A DNA stretch of 64,000 nucleotides from positions 402,052,130 through 402,116,129 of the forward strand of contig CM077668.1 of NCBI GenBank assembly GCA_039707655.1, in the 5' to 3' direction. A program made the position numbers and the translations under genes. The notes beneath the pieces were generated by a model. It saw only the letters and a program-made list of their open reading frames with translations. It ran no database searches and had not been told where the DNA came from. Below are positions 1-12,400 of this stretch, one piece after another. The DNA is from Elymus sibiricus. Taxonomy: Eukaryota > Streptophyta > Magnoliopsida > Poales > Poaceae. The number at the start of each line of letters is the position of its first letter. Position 1 is the first letter of the stretch.

Positions 1-816
1 GAACGCCAAGGAGTGATTCTTGCCGAAGTCACATGGAAAGGGTTTTTGCAAGACTCGGTGTCCCAAAACACTGATGAGCAAAATACATGATGGAGATTCC
101 ACACACTTTCGTGTTTGGATTAATCATGTATTCCATGGTATATAAAATGACCAGATATGTCCAGTACTGCCAAGGAGTTGCGAGTAAAGATACCAAAGTG
201 ATCAAAGTACTGATCATGGGACAACAGTGGAAAATTTCATGAAGTACTAAAGTAGCACTAATGACATGTTTTCTCGCAAGCAGAGATTATGAAGTGCTCG
301 TTGTAAGTAATTGCATCGAGACAGTCTTCATCATTACTCCATGTGATTTTTGATTTAAGTTAAGGGTTTTGTGTAATACACGATATGGTGGCACGGTGTT
401 TGGAAATCACTCCAAACAGGTTACTGTGGCGAATTCTATAACAAAGGCTAAGTATGTTGACGCTTTGGAAGCGACAAAGAAGATGTTGAATCATATAGTT
501 CATTCATGAACTTAGTATGATTCCAAGATGGCTTTGGTCAATGGAACACTATTGAAGATAGTTGGTCCATAGCTCAGTCTGAGGAATCAAGGTTTGACCA
601 GTGATTCACATATATACGAAGCCAAGTCCACACAAAATATGAATTTTGTGAAAGCGTGAAAACACGAGGACATGCAAAGATACACACGGAACTGAAGCTG
701 TCAGATCCGTTGGACATCAGGCTATACCACATGCGAAGCATTTTTACACCGGTATGCCACAGGTGTAATGTGCATTAGCATTGACTAGATTATTGACTCT
801 AGTGCAAGTGGGAGTG
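1..816 (+). pseudogene. 3' pol remnant of a Copia retrotransposon (RNase H end)
   Basis: The stretch ends in a Copia-style polypurine tract (GTGCAAGTGGGAG, about 802-814) directly before an LTR, so it is the 3' internal end of that element. Around 414-510 a short frame reads like the C-terminal RNase H region of Copia Pol (SITKAKYVDALEATKKM, where family members have T.AEY.A..EA.KE). Around 695-740 a DPLD-like segment resembles the DPLTK tail of the family. Stops and frameshifts separate these pieces, so it is not functional. The rest of the element, including its 5' LTR, lies left of the window. The 5' part of this stretch (1-400) shows no clear coding frame. Confidence 0.7.
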
Positions 817-2942
817 TGTAGGAGATATGCCCTAGAGGCAATAATAAATGTTATTGTTTATCTCCATGTTCATGACTATGTTTATATTCCGTGCTATAAC
901 TGCTATGGTTCTCGAGTCTGCAATTACCACGAGGCTCGAAGGAAGACTCATATGTACGTGTGGAATAATAAACGGTAAAATGTATTCCTAGTCTGGCCTC
1001 TAAGACTAGCTCAAGTGTTGCATGATGGTTCTGTTTTCTTGATCTTGGGCATGACTATGCCGGCAACTTTGAGGTCACAATGTTAGGAGAACACTTGTGT
1101 TGAATCAACCCGATTGATGTTATGCTATGAGATTCATTCGTCACAAGTTAATGGTTAATAACACAGAGATGGTTTACGTTTGCATAATTCCTTAGACCAT
1201 GAGAGTATCGAGTTTCTTCATGCTTGCTTCATGAACTTTGGGGTTTGTTAAATGTCATCCGTAAATGGGTGGCTATTACGGCGGCTTACGGGTTCATGGA
1301 AAAGTATGTCAAGTAACTTGATAGCTCAAGATTGGGATTTGCTCCTCCGACAATGGAGAGATATCTCTGGGCCCTCTCGGTGTTACGGTATCCACCATCG
1401 TCTGGCCAGACACATTGTGATTTGATCACAGGGATGCCTGAACACGGAAACGAGAAAAGAGAACAAAACCGGTAACGAGGTAACTGGCATTGTGGACAAG
1501 TGTTGATCCACGGGGATGCCGATGTTTCTCACCTCGGGTATTTGTAACATATCGCGAAGCAACAGGAATAGCACACAGCAACTGGAGGTTCACTCGAATA
1601 TTCATTTGTGTGGGTATAGGGGTCAATATGGGTGTCCACGGCTCCGATGTTGATCATTGATCGGAAAGTGTTCCGGGTCATGTCTATACTTCACCGAACC
1701 TATAGGGTCACACGCTTAAGGGTCATCTATCTGCTGAATACTAGATAGGGAGTCTGAGAGAAAATCACCGGAAAAGTTTCGGACGAAACGGAAACGTTCC
1801 GGAGAGGACACCGGAATAGTTCCGGTAAAACTGAAAAGTTGTTTCAGGGGATACCATTAAGTCAAATTGGTTTCGGCACACGCCTGGAAATTCTTGGAGG
1901 ATGCGAGAAGTGTTCTGGAAACTTCTGGGAATTTTCTGGGATAAAAACCGGAAATGTTCCGGAGCTGCCGGAACTGATTTGGTTGCTTTTCGCTGAAGAA
2001 AAACATTGTTCCGGAATTTTTTCGGAATGCGTTCAAAATGGTTTTAGTGGGTACTGGAATTATTCAAGGCACATAGAAATAATTTGGGATTTATCAGACG
2101 TAGAAAAATGTCTTCGTGAATAGTGAAAGTGCTTTTTGGTTTACTTTATGGAAAGTCACCTTTTGGGATATTTTTCCAAAAGGCTTCTAGAAGGCTTGGG
2201 GGCTAAGAAACCCCCCTTGGGGGCCCCCCCAAGGAGATTTGGCCGGCCACATGTGGGCTCCTCCATGGAGCCCCACTTGCTCCATTACTTCTCCTTTATG
2301 CCCTTGTGGAAGTCTTCTTTCATGGGCATTTTGGGTTTTTTGGAAGTGCCCATCCTACCCCTTGGTTTTCCTATAAAAGGAGGTGGAGAGGAGCTCTCCA
2401 CACTCATCCCTTGCTCACATACAAATGCCATGCTCGTCTGGTTCTTTCTCTCTCCCTCCCACGAAAAGAGTTTCGTAGAGCCAAAAGGCTGTCTGGGTTC
2501 CGGTGGGAACTAGTTCTGGACGGCGAAGCCCTGCCGGATAGATGACACCGTATGTGTGCAACTCTGTAGAGAGATCGTAGTTTCGGCCTTAGTTCGAGAG
2601 GTCCTCCCGAAGGGCTGTCCGAGTGACCGTCCGAGTTTCGAGGGTCCTCCCGAAGGGCTGTCCGAGGATCCGTCCGGTGGGACTATCCGAGGGACTGTCC
2701 CGAGGCCTCCCGAAGGTCTGCCCGGAGATCCGTCCGGTGTGCAAACGAGGGAGTACATCCTCGCAGTTGGGAGGTTGTAAATCCTAGCTACGGGGATCTG
2801 CACCGCCGATCGTCATCGACTCTACTTCCGCTGCGCTATGAGTCGGTAACGAAAAAGATCAAACCTTGTATGCAGTCTCCATAGTGGTCCTGGGCTGGTG
2901 CGTAGGTCGGAATTTTTTTGTTTTCTGCTGCGTTACCCTACA
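817..2942 (+). repeat. 3' LTR of a BARE/Angela-like Copia element
   Basis: It starts TGTAGGAGATATGCCC straight after the polypurine tract and ends CGTTACCCTACA, so it has TG...CA ends and is about 2.1 kb long. The first bases resemble the LTRs of the tandem array at 39.2 kb (TGTTGGAAATATGCCC), but the body has diverged strongly, so it is a different subfamily. The right end cuts into the integrase frame of the minus-strand Copia element, which shows that this element inserted into that one. The 5-bp target duplication cannot be checked because the 5' LTR is outside the window. Confidence 0.8.
2371..2379 (+). promoter_or_regulatory. LTR TATA box
   Basis: CTATAAAAG lies in the last quarter of the LTR, before a CT-rich leader. 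This is the expected place for the U3/R promoter of a Copia LTR. Confidence 0.55.
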
Positions 2943-4775
2943 GTGCTCAGTGCTGACTTAGTTGGAGCAAGATTTAGGATGTGTGAAGATGTTTGCAATG
3001 CCTCCATCCAAAGGCTTACTAGTAAGTTTGCATGACTAAGCATGCTACGTACCATATCCATAAGAGTGCGGTTGCGACGTTCAACTACGCTATTTTGCTG
3101 AGGTTCACCGGGCATTGAATATTGGGCAATAATTCCATTTTCAGCAAGATATTTCGCGAATGGTCCTGGAATTTGCCCATAAGGAGAATGCCTGCCATAA
3201 TATTCTCCCCCGTGATCAGACCGTACAACTTGGTTGTTTAGGTTGAGTTGATTTTCAACCTCAGCTTTATAAATCTTAAAGTTGTCCAAAGCTTCAGATC
3301 GATCATGTATAGGGTAAATGTAGCCATAGCGAGAGAAATCATTTGTGAAGGTAATGAAAGAATCAAAACCATCCATAGACTTCACGTTAAAAGGTCCGCA
3401 TATGTCAGTATGAATAAGTTCAAGGACCGCTGTGGCTCTTACTGCTCCATTCTTAATTGTTTTCACATATTTTCCCTTAATACAGTCAATACAATTGCCT
3501 GCATCAGAGAAATCTAGCGGAGGAAGTATTTCTACTTTAATCAATCATTCCATTCTCCCCCTCGAAATGTGGTCCAAGCGACGATGCCATAATTTCGAAG
3601 AAGGATTGATACTTCTCCCATTTTTCTCATGATTACGTTCATTCATATTCATCTCGCAGAGATTCACACATATAGGATAATCGGAAAGATTTAACATATA
3701 AAGTTTGCCTCGTCGGACAACGAGACCAACATCCTTATTACAATACTTTAAAAAACACTGTTTCTCCCCGAAGGTACAATGAAAACCAAAATCATCTAAA
3801 CATGAAGCTGAAATCAAATTCCTACTCAAAGTAGGCACATAAAGAACATCCTTGAGCTAAAGTAGGAAGCCAGTGTGGAACTTCAAAGTGAGGGAGCCCA
3901 CGGCTTCAACTTCAGCCTCCTTCCCATTCGCGACATTAAGTCTTCTTGTACCCCTTCTTAGGGTGTGGCTTATATGAAATCCCTCCAAAGAATTCGCAAC
4001 ATGAACAGTCGCACCTGAGTCAATCCACCATGTAGATTTAGAAAAATCAACATATAGAGATTCATCTAAAAGAGTGATTTCATCCTTACCATTTTTATTC
4101 AGCCACTTAAGAAAACCTGGACAGTCCGCCTTGATATGATTTGGCTGTTTGCAAAAATTGCAAAGTCTTTCTCCAGCGGCATTTGTAAGATTAACTGGAG
4201 CAGCCGCTGAAGGAGCAGGACGTGAACAACTTGCATCGTTGCATTGCTTAGGCTTTGGAGGATTCTTTTTGGGAAACTGCCTTTTGTTGGGCACATTATT
4301 GCTATGAGCATTGTTCTCATGCTTCCTCTTTGCAGAGTTAACATGGAAAGCTTGATCTTTCTGTTCATTCCTCATTCTCTCTTGCTCCTGAACGCAATGA
4401 GCAATGAGTTCAGGTAGTGTCCATTTAGTTTCAAGAGAATTATAGTTTATCTTGAATGGATTGAACTGTGAGGGCAGTGACCTAAAAACTAGGAGCACAA
4501 GAAGCTCTTCGTTCAAGTCACACTTCATGGTTTTAAGCTTTGCCGTGGCATTGCTCATACTTAAAATGTGGTCCCTAACACTTCCTTGCCCATCGTAGTT
4601 TGCAAGCAGCTTGTGCCAAAGCTCATCTGCGTACACTTTCTTTGAGCCCTTAAATTGTTCTTCCACCGATTTCAAATATTCGGCGGCATTTTCTTTAGCA
4701 GGAATAGCTCCTTTAATCTCAGTCGAGATGGAGAAGTTCATAATTAGGAGCGCCATTCTGTTTGAACTCTCCCAT
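2943..4775 (-). pseudogene. Copia gag-protease-integrase, truncated
   Basis: Read on the minus strand this is one frame (4775 down to 2943). In order it holds: the Gag body of the UBN2 type; a zinc knuckle of the CX2CX4HX4C form (CNFCKQPNHIKADC, around 4150-4110); an aspartic protease start (WWIDSGATVHV, around 4035-4003); a GAG-pre-integrase segment (LWHRRLDHISRGRME); and the integrase core with HTDICGPF, SDHGGEYYG and a catalytic-Glu region (PQQNSVVERRNRTL). Two in-frame stops break it: TAG at 3859-3857 and TGA at 3547-3545. No frameshift is visible. It would encode the polyprotein that packages element RNA, matures it and inserts cDNA. It ends abruptly in integrase at the next LTR, so pol is incomplete. 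Confidence 0.88.
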
Positions 4776-7700
4776 TGTGACACCCTGGTTTTGACCACTT
4801 TTTCTTTTCGAATATTTTCTGGGATTATTTGCCTTTCTGAATGATTTTCGAATTTGGTTTATTGGTTTGAACTTGAGGGATTCTTTGAACTCTCTTCCTA
4901 ACTGATCTAACACCCTCAACACCTTGCCAATATCTTGTCTCACACCCTTTGACCTAAACCCTAATTTATTCTTCCAAAATATTTAATTTATCCCTTTGGA
5001 AATGTCTATCTTCACTGGGGGTTGTGAAGCAACCTATAGTTTTACTGGTCAGAAAATTCCCATATTAATACCACATTTTCTTGACATCATCTACTTCCAC
5101 AATCTCCAAAAATATTTCATTGTCCAGTACAAAATTTTGTCCAGAATATTCCTTTTACCTTCTGGACAAAATTGACCCTTTGTGAAGCAACATATATTCC
5201 CATGACTCAGAAAATTCCCAAATTAATCCCTGGGATACTAGGAGTCATATCTTTCCACAATCTCTAAAAACATCTCCTAGTGCAGTGCAATTTTTCAGCA
5301 AAAATATTCTGACAAGCTTCTGGTCATTTCAGACCTTTGTGAAGGAAGTACCATCTAGGAGCACCCATTTGATCTAATTTTTTTATGGCATATTACCACT
5401 ACCAAATAACCTCCCAATACCCATTTTTAACTCCAGAAGTGCATCCATTGGAGTGTAACAACCTCACCAAGTTTCTGGACCAAATTGTGAGTTGTACATG
5501 AACTAGGTTCAAATCTTTGCAAAAGTTTCTCAAAACCCTCCAGTATGTACTCCTTCCAACCCAGAACACACCAGACAACTCCTTTGGCTCAATCCCCACC
5601 TCATTTCTTCTCTGGAACTCTCCCAAGATCTTAGCCAGAAGCTGTTCTTGATGCTACCCTTCAGCTCAGGATGCACCTAGCCGATTCAGTGGCACAGAGA
5701 GGCTACGTGACCTAGGGTAGACGCTCTGGACAAAGTTTGCTAGGCGTGCGTGGCCTCCAGGTGCCAGCACTCGTGGTGAGCACGACGCTGGCATGCCTGT
5801 GCACGCGCTCTGTGCGTCCAGACGCTCAGACACGACCACTCCGGCCACCCCGCATCACTGTACCTTGTCTGGTCGTGCCGACGTTGTTGCCGCCACCCAC
5901 GTACCCTCCTCCAGAGTCTTCCCCTCACCGAAAACGCCCTCACCGGCCGCCACCGAATGCCGTCACTGTGGCGCCCGTGCTGCCACAGTGGCCGCACTGG
6001 CTGTCCTCTTCCTCCCGTCAAGCCATCGCGTCGCCATAACTCACCTGCGCTCCCCCATCACTTCGCCCGCGCCGCGACAGCCAGCTTGCCGTCCTTGCTC
6101 CGGCGACGTGGCCGTGGCGCCGCTCGGTTCTAGAACCCTCTCTCCCGCCTATAAATAGCCCGCCCGGCTCATCCCAGCTCCTCACTGCACTCCCTCCACC
6201 TCCAATCGAGCCCCAGCTCGCCGAGCCAAGGCCGGGAGGCCCTCTGGCCTCGCATCTCGTCGGAGTACTGCCGTCGAGCTAGCTCTGCCCCCCAGCACGT
6301 TCCACTCCACCCCAACCTCGCCCGACCTCACCCTTGAGCTCAGCAAGCTCTCCTGGTGCACCTCGATCCCTTGCCTAGCCGGAACGCTACCGGAGTTGCC
6401 GTCCCCGACGGCCACTGAAAGCAGCCGCCACCGGAGAGGAAGGGGGCGACGCCGTCCGGCCATCTCTCGCCAAGCTGCGGGTATGTATGGCTCCGCCTCC
6501 ACCTGCTCGACTCATCCCCGTCATCTCCCGACCTCGCCGCCGTCTCTATCGCCGGCGACCATCGCCGGAGAGTCGCGTTGCTCTGTTCTCTCTCTCCCTC
6601 CTTTTAAATCTGACAGCGGACCCCACCCGTCAGTGGCTCAGGCCCGCGCCCGAAGCGGTATAAGTGGAGGCGCCCCTCCACTTTACGTCTTCGACGTGGC
6701 CCGCTGTGGTTTTTTTTTTTTCTGTTTTTGCTTAAATTCATTTTTAATCCAGAAATTTGACCAGACTTTGACCAGCCATTTCTTTTAAAGCACAAGTCCA
6801 ATTGAATTGATTCTTTTTGCAACAGTTTGGTATTGAGCCCCTCTATTTTTTGGCCAAATTTGGTATTTTTCCAATGTTCACATAATTTTTGGTCAACAAA
6901 AAGGCTCTATGTAACAGTTTCTTTTGCTATTTAAAAATCTTTTCAGAAGGGAATTATTGTGGAATTGAAGACCAGGAGTTTGTTGACACTCCACTTGAGC
7001 AAGGCAAGCCACATCATCCATTGCATAAGGCATTACAATAGTGTTGGCTTTATAATAGATCATTTTGCATTTAATTCAATTTAAATATGCCATATTCCAT
7101 ATTGTTTGATATATTGCAATAACCCTGCCATTTTAGCTCATTTGTCCAACATAGCTAATATAACCAGTAACTTTACTTGTTGAATAACACTTTGATGGTT
7201 GATCAAGTGCCACCGACCCGGACTTACCTGTGCAACCACATCTGCCGGAATGGGACGGCCTTGACTTGGTCTGACCGCGTGCTCTTTTACCGGTACCACC
7301 AAAGAGGGGAGGTTATGCGTGCGTGCTGCCCTGATCAGGTAGACGACGATAACCTCATGAGCCCAAGTTGAGTTATTTGCCGGCGTCCCCGTTTGGGACA
7401 GTTTAGTTGGCCACAACGGTGGCAGGTGTCAGGAGTGACACAGGGGCCACCCAGGGCAAGACCCGGAGGGGGAATGATTGTCGGTGGTACGATAGAGGAG
7501 TTACGGGTTAGACAAGTTTCGTTGGACGAATGTCCATGGTGTGGGTAACGTGCGCAACCTCTGCAAAGTGTAAGAATCTATTCGAATAGCCACGTCCACG
7601 GTAATGGACATAGTCCGCACTAGGTCACACTGTGTGGTCAACCGTAATAATAATGATGGAAGAACTTGTCTTAAGCTCAGAGGTGACCGATGGGTCACGT

Positions 7701-8214
7701 GTGTTCTGGAAACCATGGTGTGAACCAGGAAGAGAGTAAGTTGATAACAGTAGGTGATCATCTTAAAGCATTGAACCTATTCATTGCCATGCTGTTGTTT
7801 GCTGCACTATTTTGGTTGCTGTGAGCTTGCGAGTACATTCCAAGTACTCACCTGGCGTATCATGCCAGATGCAGGAGAAGCCGAGGATGGAGATCCCGAT
7901 GGTTCGTGCTACGCTAACTAGGTCATGTCCCAGCAGTGTCCCTATGGGATGGAGTGTCCCACATGATGTTCCGCTACGTTGTAGTCTTTCCAGTAGTACT
8001 GAGGCCCTTGAGATGTTTTATAAATAATGTAGATACTGTCATAGCACGAGCAATGCTCCTAGCCTCGCTATCCTATGTAATATCCGAGCTTGTACTTGTA
8101 TCAAATCAATAAAGATTAGTTCTGTTCTGTTCCAAGTTGTTGTGTGTTTCCAGAAGACATGATCTCTGGGTTGGGAACACAGGGTAAACCGGTCCTCTGA
8201 GCCGGGGTGCCACA
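4776..8214 (+). repeat. Chromovirus 5' LTR
   Basis: It runs from TGTGACACC to GGGGTGCCACA, about 3.4 kb. The middle (about 5780-6650) is very GC-rich and includes the only clear TATA box; the many overlapping short ORFs in both strands there are composition artefacts. The rest is AT-rich and matches the 3' LTR closely, apart from one block of about 840 bp present only here. Confidence 0.9.
6150..6157 (+). promoter_or_regulatory. TATA box of the chromovirus 5' LTR
   Basis: TATAAATA is followed 25-60 bp downstream by a C-rich start region and a CT-rich leader, as in plant RNA polymerase II promoters. This box lies in the block that is deleted from the 3' LTR. Confidence 0.6.
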
Positions 8215-8219
8215 ACGCT

Positions 8220-8232
8220 TGGTATCAGAGCC
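8220..8232 (+). promoter_or_regulatory. Chromovirus primer binding site
   Basis: TGGTATCAGAGCC, complementary to initiator methionine tRNA, begins five bases after the LTR end. Confidence 0.9.
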
Positions 8233-8381
8233 GTGCTGACTGTAGGACACCCTAGTTAACCCCGCGTTAGAGCCCCGACTAGTTTAGAGTCTTGGAGTGT
8301 GCCTTGCTTACTGCATTTGTTTGTTGCATAGCATGCATCTTGATTCATTTGTTTTACTAACCGCTGGTCTGATGAGTGTAG

Positions 8382-9218
8382 ATGGCACCAGTTCCATACC
8401 ACTACAACCATGAGCCGGAACCGTTCACCTTTCCAGTACTACTTCGCAGCGTCTGGCTTCGGCTCTATCCTAATGGCGAAGACCCAGTGTATCAGGTGTT
8501 CTGAGAGCAGCTTGCAGGATCAGTGTACGAGTATCACGCTGAGGCTTTCCTTACTGCGAGTTCGGAGATCGGCAGCTACTCGCGCTCTTCCAAGGGCGGA
8601 ACTGCTTCTACTCCCGATCTGGCGATCCAGTTTGCTGCTATGGAGGCTCTCACTGACTTGCGCTTCCACGAGGTCGAGATGCAGACGCACCCAGGTTTCT
8701 TTCACTACCCCACCCTGTCGCCTACGACAGGGCGAGTCCTTTTTGCGCTTGTTGATCCGGCGACTGATCGTGCGACTGGTGTTTTATCCCGTTATCTGAA
8801 CGCCAGTTATCGTATGATTATCTCCTTGCCTGAGGAGCTGTCCTGTGCCCAAGAGGCACTTGCAGCTGCTACTGTAGCACCGTCTCCTCCTCCTCCTGCG
8901 TTTTCACCTATGGATACACCGCCTGTTCCACCTCCATGTATGCCTGAGACTCCTTCTAGGTCACTCGGACAGCCAGGCACTTTGTCTGGTATCCGACGTG
9001 AGACCCCAACTGAGTGGGCCTCGCTGTTAGCCACTCTAGCTTCTCCAATGCTGAGGCGTCATGCTTCTTCTTCCTCAGAGGGAGAACCTTCACGCCAGCG
9101 TCGTCGTGTTTCCTTTGATCCGAAGGACGTGATCCACATCATCAGCTCCGATTCCGAGGCGGAGTCAGATGACGAGGAGTCTTCAGTCTGCCAGTGTCCA
9201 TGTCACCCGCGCTACTAG
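8382..9218 (+). pseudogene. Extra ORF before gag in the chromovirus, one nonsense codon
   Basis: One frame opens at the ATG at 8382 (MAPVPYHYNHEPEPF) and closes at 9218, 278 codons, with a single in-frame TGA at 8502-8504. It lies between primer site and gag, same strand, different frame from gag. The N-terminal two thirds look globular and hydrophobic/aromatic (TDLRFHEVEMQTHPGFFHYP). A Pro-rich linker follows (SPPPPAFSPM, PPVPPPCMPE), then a basic patch (RQRRRVSFD) and an acidic tail (SSDSEAESDDEESS) ending in a short Cys-rich stretch (VCQCPCHPRY). I do not recognise the family. It could be an accessory or Gag-like factor, or a captured host fragment. The preserved frame over 830 bp argues that it was coding when the element was active. 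Confidence 0.75.
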
Positions 9219-9462
9219 AATAGATGCTTGAGTTTCAACATGTGTATGCATCGTAGCATCTTTGCATATGTCAACTACCGTATGAGCAGTACCAGTCATG
9301 ATATCCACTACTAGTTTGCTATGTATGATGTTGGGTTGCCTTGTATAATTATGTTGCTTTTCTCGTTTTCCTTTGATTTTGTTTTCTTGGTGTCGCATTG
9401 TCGTATTTCCCCTATGGATGTTGCTCATCAATTCGGTGTTTTGCAATGGGAATGGCTATAGG

Positions 9463-12400
9463 ATGAAGAGTTGTAGCAATCAAGGCGGCGATGGAACTCC
9501 GGTCCATCGATCCGCCAGACAGGCAGGACAACCACCAGAAGATTTGCCACCTCCACCACCACAACCACAGGCCACTGACTAGATTATGAGGATGTTTGAG
9601 GAGAAAGGAAATCAGGATCTAATGGAGTTTCTGAAGAGTATGCAGACTATGGTAGAACAGAATCAGAACAATGGGACACATTCCAGGCTGTCTGATTTTC
9701 AGTGTACTAAGCCACCCAATTTTGGTCAAGCCATTGATCCTATTGAAGCTGATGATTGGCTGAGGACCATGGAAAAGATGTTGGAAATAGCTCGCTGTGA
9801 TGAGTCAGACAAGGTTCCTTTTGTTACTCACTACCTGGAAGGGCCGGCAGCCATCTGGTGGGACAATGCAAAAATGGCGTGGCCTCCTGGAGAAAACATT
9901 TCCTGGGAGAAATTTAAGGAGGTATTCCGAAGGTATCATATTCCCACTGGCATAATGAAGGTGAAGCAGAGGGAATTCCTTGCTCTTACTCAAGGAAATA
10001 TGACAGTTGGTGAGTACCTGAACAAATTCAATAACTTGGCATGGTACTCCATCCATGATGTGTCCACGGAGGAAAGGAAGATAGATCGATTCCTAGGAGG
10101 ACTCAACCATGCCCTCCGTTGTCAGCTTTGCATGCTGGATTTTCCGGACTTTCAGACCCTGGTAAACAAAGCTTTCATAGCTGAACGAGAGCATAAGTAT
10201 GGATATGATAACCGCAAGCGTAAGTTTGAACCCAAAAGGGACAACCGCGAGCAGTTTGTACAAAAGCCACGCATCTGGCAACAGGTTTGGCCTGAGTACA
10301 AGCCTACCTGGAACAATGGCAATAATAACAACAAGACAAGTAACCAGGACAAGACCTATGGCAAGCAGCCAGTACTGGAAGACTGCCGACGCAACAACAC
10401 TTGTTTCACTTGCGGACAAGGTGGGCATTATTCCAAGCAGTGCCCTACAAGAGCTGGGAAGCCATAGCCCGACTTCAAGCCACAAGTCAACAATATTGGA
10501 CGCCGCCCCAATCAGAACTTCTGTTGCGGCCATGTCCATCATATCTCCGCTGAGGAAGCCCGCGAAGCACCAGATGTGGTCCTTGGTATGTTTTCTGTTA
10601 ACGACATACCCGCAATAAGTTTATTTGATTCCGGGGCTTCCCATTCGTTTATTTCGTGGAGTTTTGCCACCATACACAAATTCTCTCCTTCTCTTTTGGA
10701 CAAAATCATGGTGGTACAATCCCCTAGCTCCATGCTCAAAACAAATGTCATATATAAGGACCTGGAAATCTTGATACATGGAGTTAAGTTTCCAGCCACC
10801 CTTGTCGCCATTGAATCCCCTGGACTGGACATAATACTGGGGATGGACTGGTTGACTCCGCATCAGGTCTGCATCAATTGCGCCACCAGGACAGTGACAT
10901 TGGTTAATCCAGCAGGCCAAACAATTCAGTTTACCGCCATCAGAATGATGTCAAAGAGAGGAATGGCATTCAAGACCACCGTTACAGATATGAACCTGAT
11001 TCCGGTAGTCAATGAATTCCCAGATGTGTTCCCTGAGGAACTACCAGGAATGCCACCCGACCGGGAACTAGAATTTGCCATTGATATTATTCCCAGGACT
11101 GCTCTAATATACAAGAAGTACTACCGTATGCCATCCACAGAGCTGGTGGAACTAAAGAAACAGCTGGATGAATTGCTATAGAAGGGGTACATTCGCCCAA
11201 GCATCTCACCATGGGGATCACCTGTACTATTTGTCAAGAAGAAGGATGGCAGTCTACGGATGTGCATGGACTATCGCCCGCTAAATGAGGTCACTATTAA
11301 AAACAAATACCCGCTCCCTCGCATTGATGACTTGTTCGACCAATTAAGTGGAGCCCGGGTATTTTCCAAGATTGACCTCCGAACAGGATATCACCAATTA
11401 AAAATCAGGAAGGAGGATATCCCCAAGACAGCCTTCACCACTCGATATGGTCTGTACGAATTTACAGTCATGTCGTTTGGGCTGACCAATGCCCCAGCTT
11501 ACTTCATGAGCATGATGAACAAAGTCTTTATGGACTTTCTGGACAAGTTTGTAGTGGTGTTCATCGATGATATCCTTATATACTCCAAGGATGAAGAGGA
11601 GCACAAACAACACCTCCGTGCTGTCCTGGAAAGGCTAAGGCACCACCGCTTGTATGCCAAGTTCAGCAAGTGTGAATTTTGGTTAAGAGAGGTGGGATTT
11701 CTGGGGCACATTCTGTCAGAACAAGGTGTGGCCGTCGACCCCAGCAAAGTGACTGCCGTATTAAACTGGAACACACCAGCCACGGTAACTGAAGTCCGCA
11801 GTTTCCTGGGATTGGTAGGCTACTATTGTCGCTTCATTGAAGGCTTCTCTAAGATAGCCAAGCCACTTACAGAATTGTTGAAGAAGAATCACAAGTTTGT
11901 CTGGACGGAAGAATGTGATAGCAGCTTTATGGAGCTAAAGACGAGGCTAACTACGACCCCTGTTTTAATTCTTCTAGATATTCACAAGATCTTTGACATA
12001 TACTGTGATGCTTCCAGGCGTGGGATTGGCTGCGCATTAATGCAAGAAGGAAAGGTTGTAGCATATGCATCCAGACAGCTACGACCCCACGAAGAGAATT
12101 ACCCCACTCATGATTTTGAATTGGTAGCCGTGGTTCATGCCCTGAAAATTTGGAGGCAGTATCTCATTGGGCAGTGCTGTGAGATATACACAGACCACAA
12201 GGGTGTCAAGTATATTTTCACACAACCCGATCTCAATCTAAGACAGAGAAGATGGCTAGAACTAGTCAAGGATTATGACCATGGGATCAATTACCATTCG
12301 AGAAAAGCCAATGTAGTCGCAGATGCCCTCAGCAGGAAACCAGGCACTGTGAATGCAATAATGGAAGGTATCCATCCAAGGTTACAAGAAGAGTTTGCCA

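Noticed and set aside
5737..6788. Several GC-rich ORFs of 90-130 residues
   Set aside because: They lie inside the chromovirus 5' LTR, overlap on both strands and are absent from the 3' LTR; composition artefacts.
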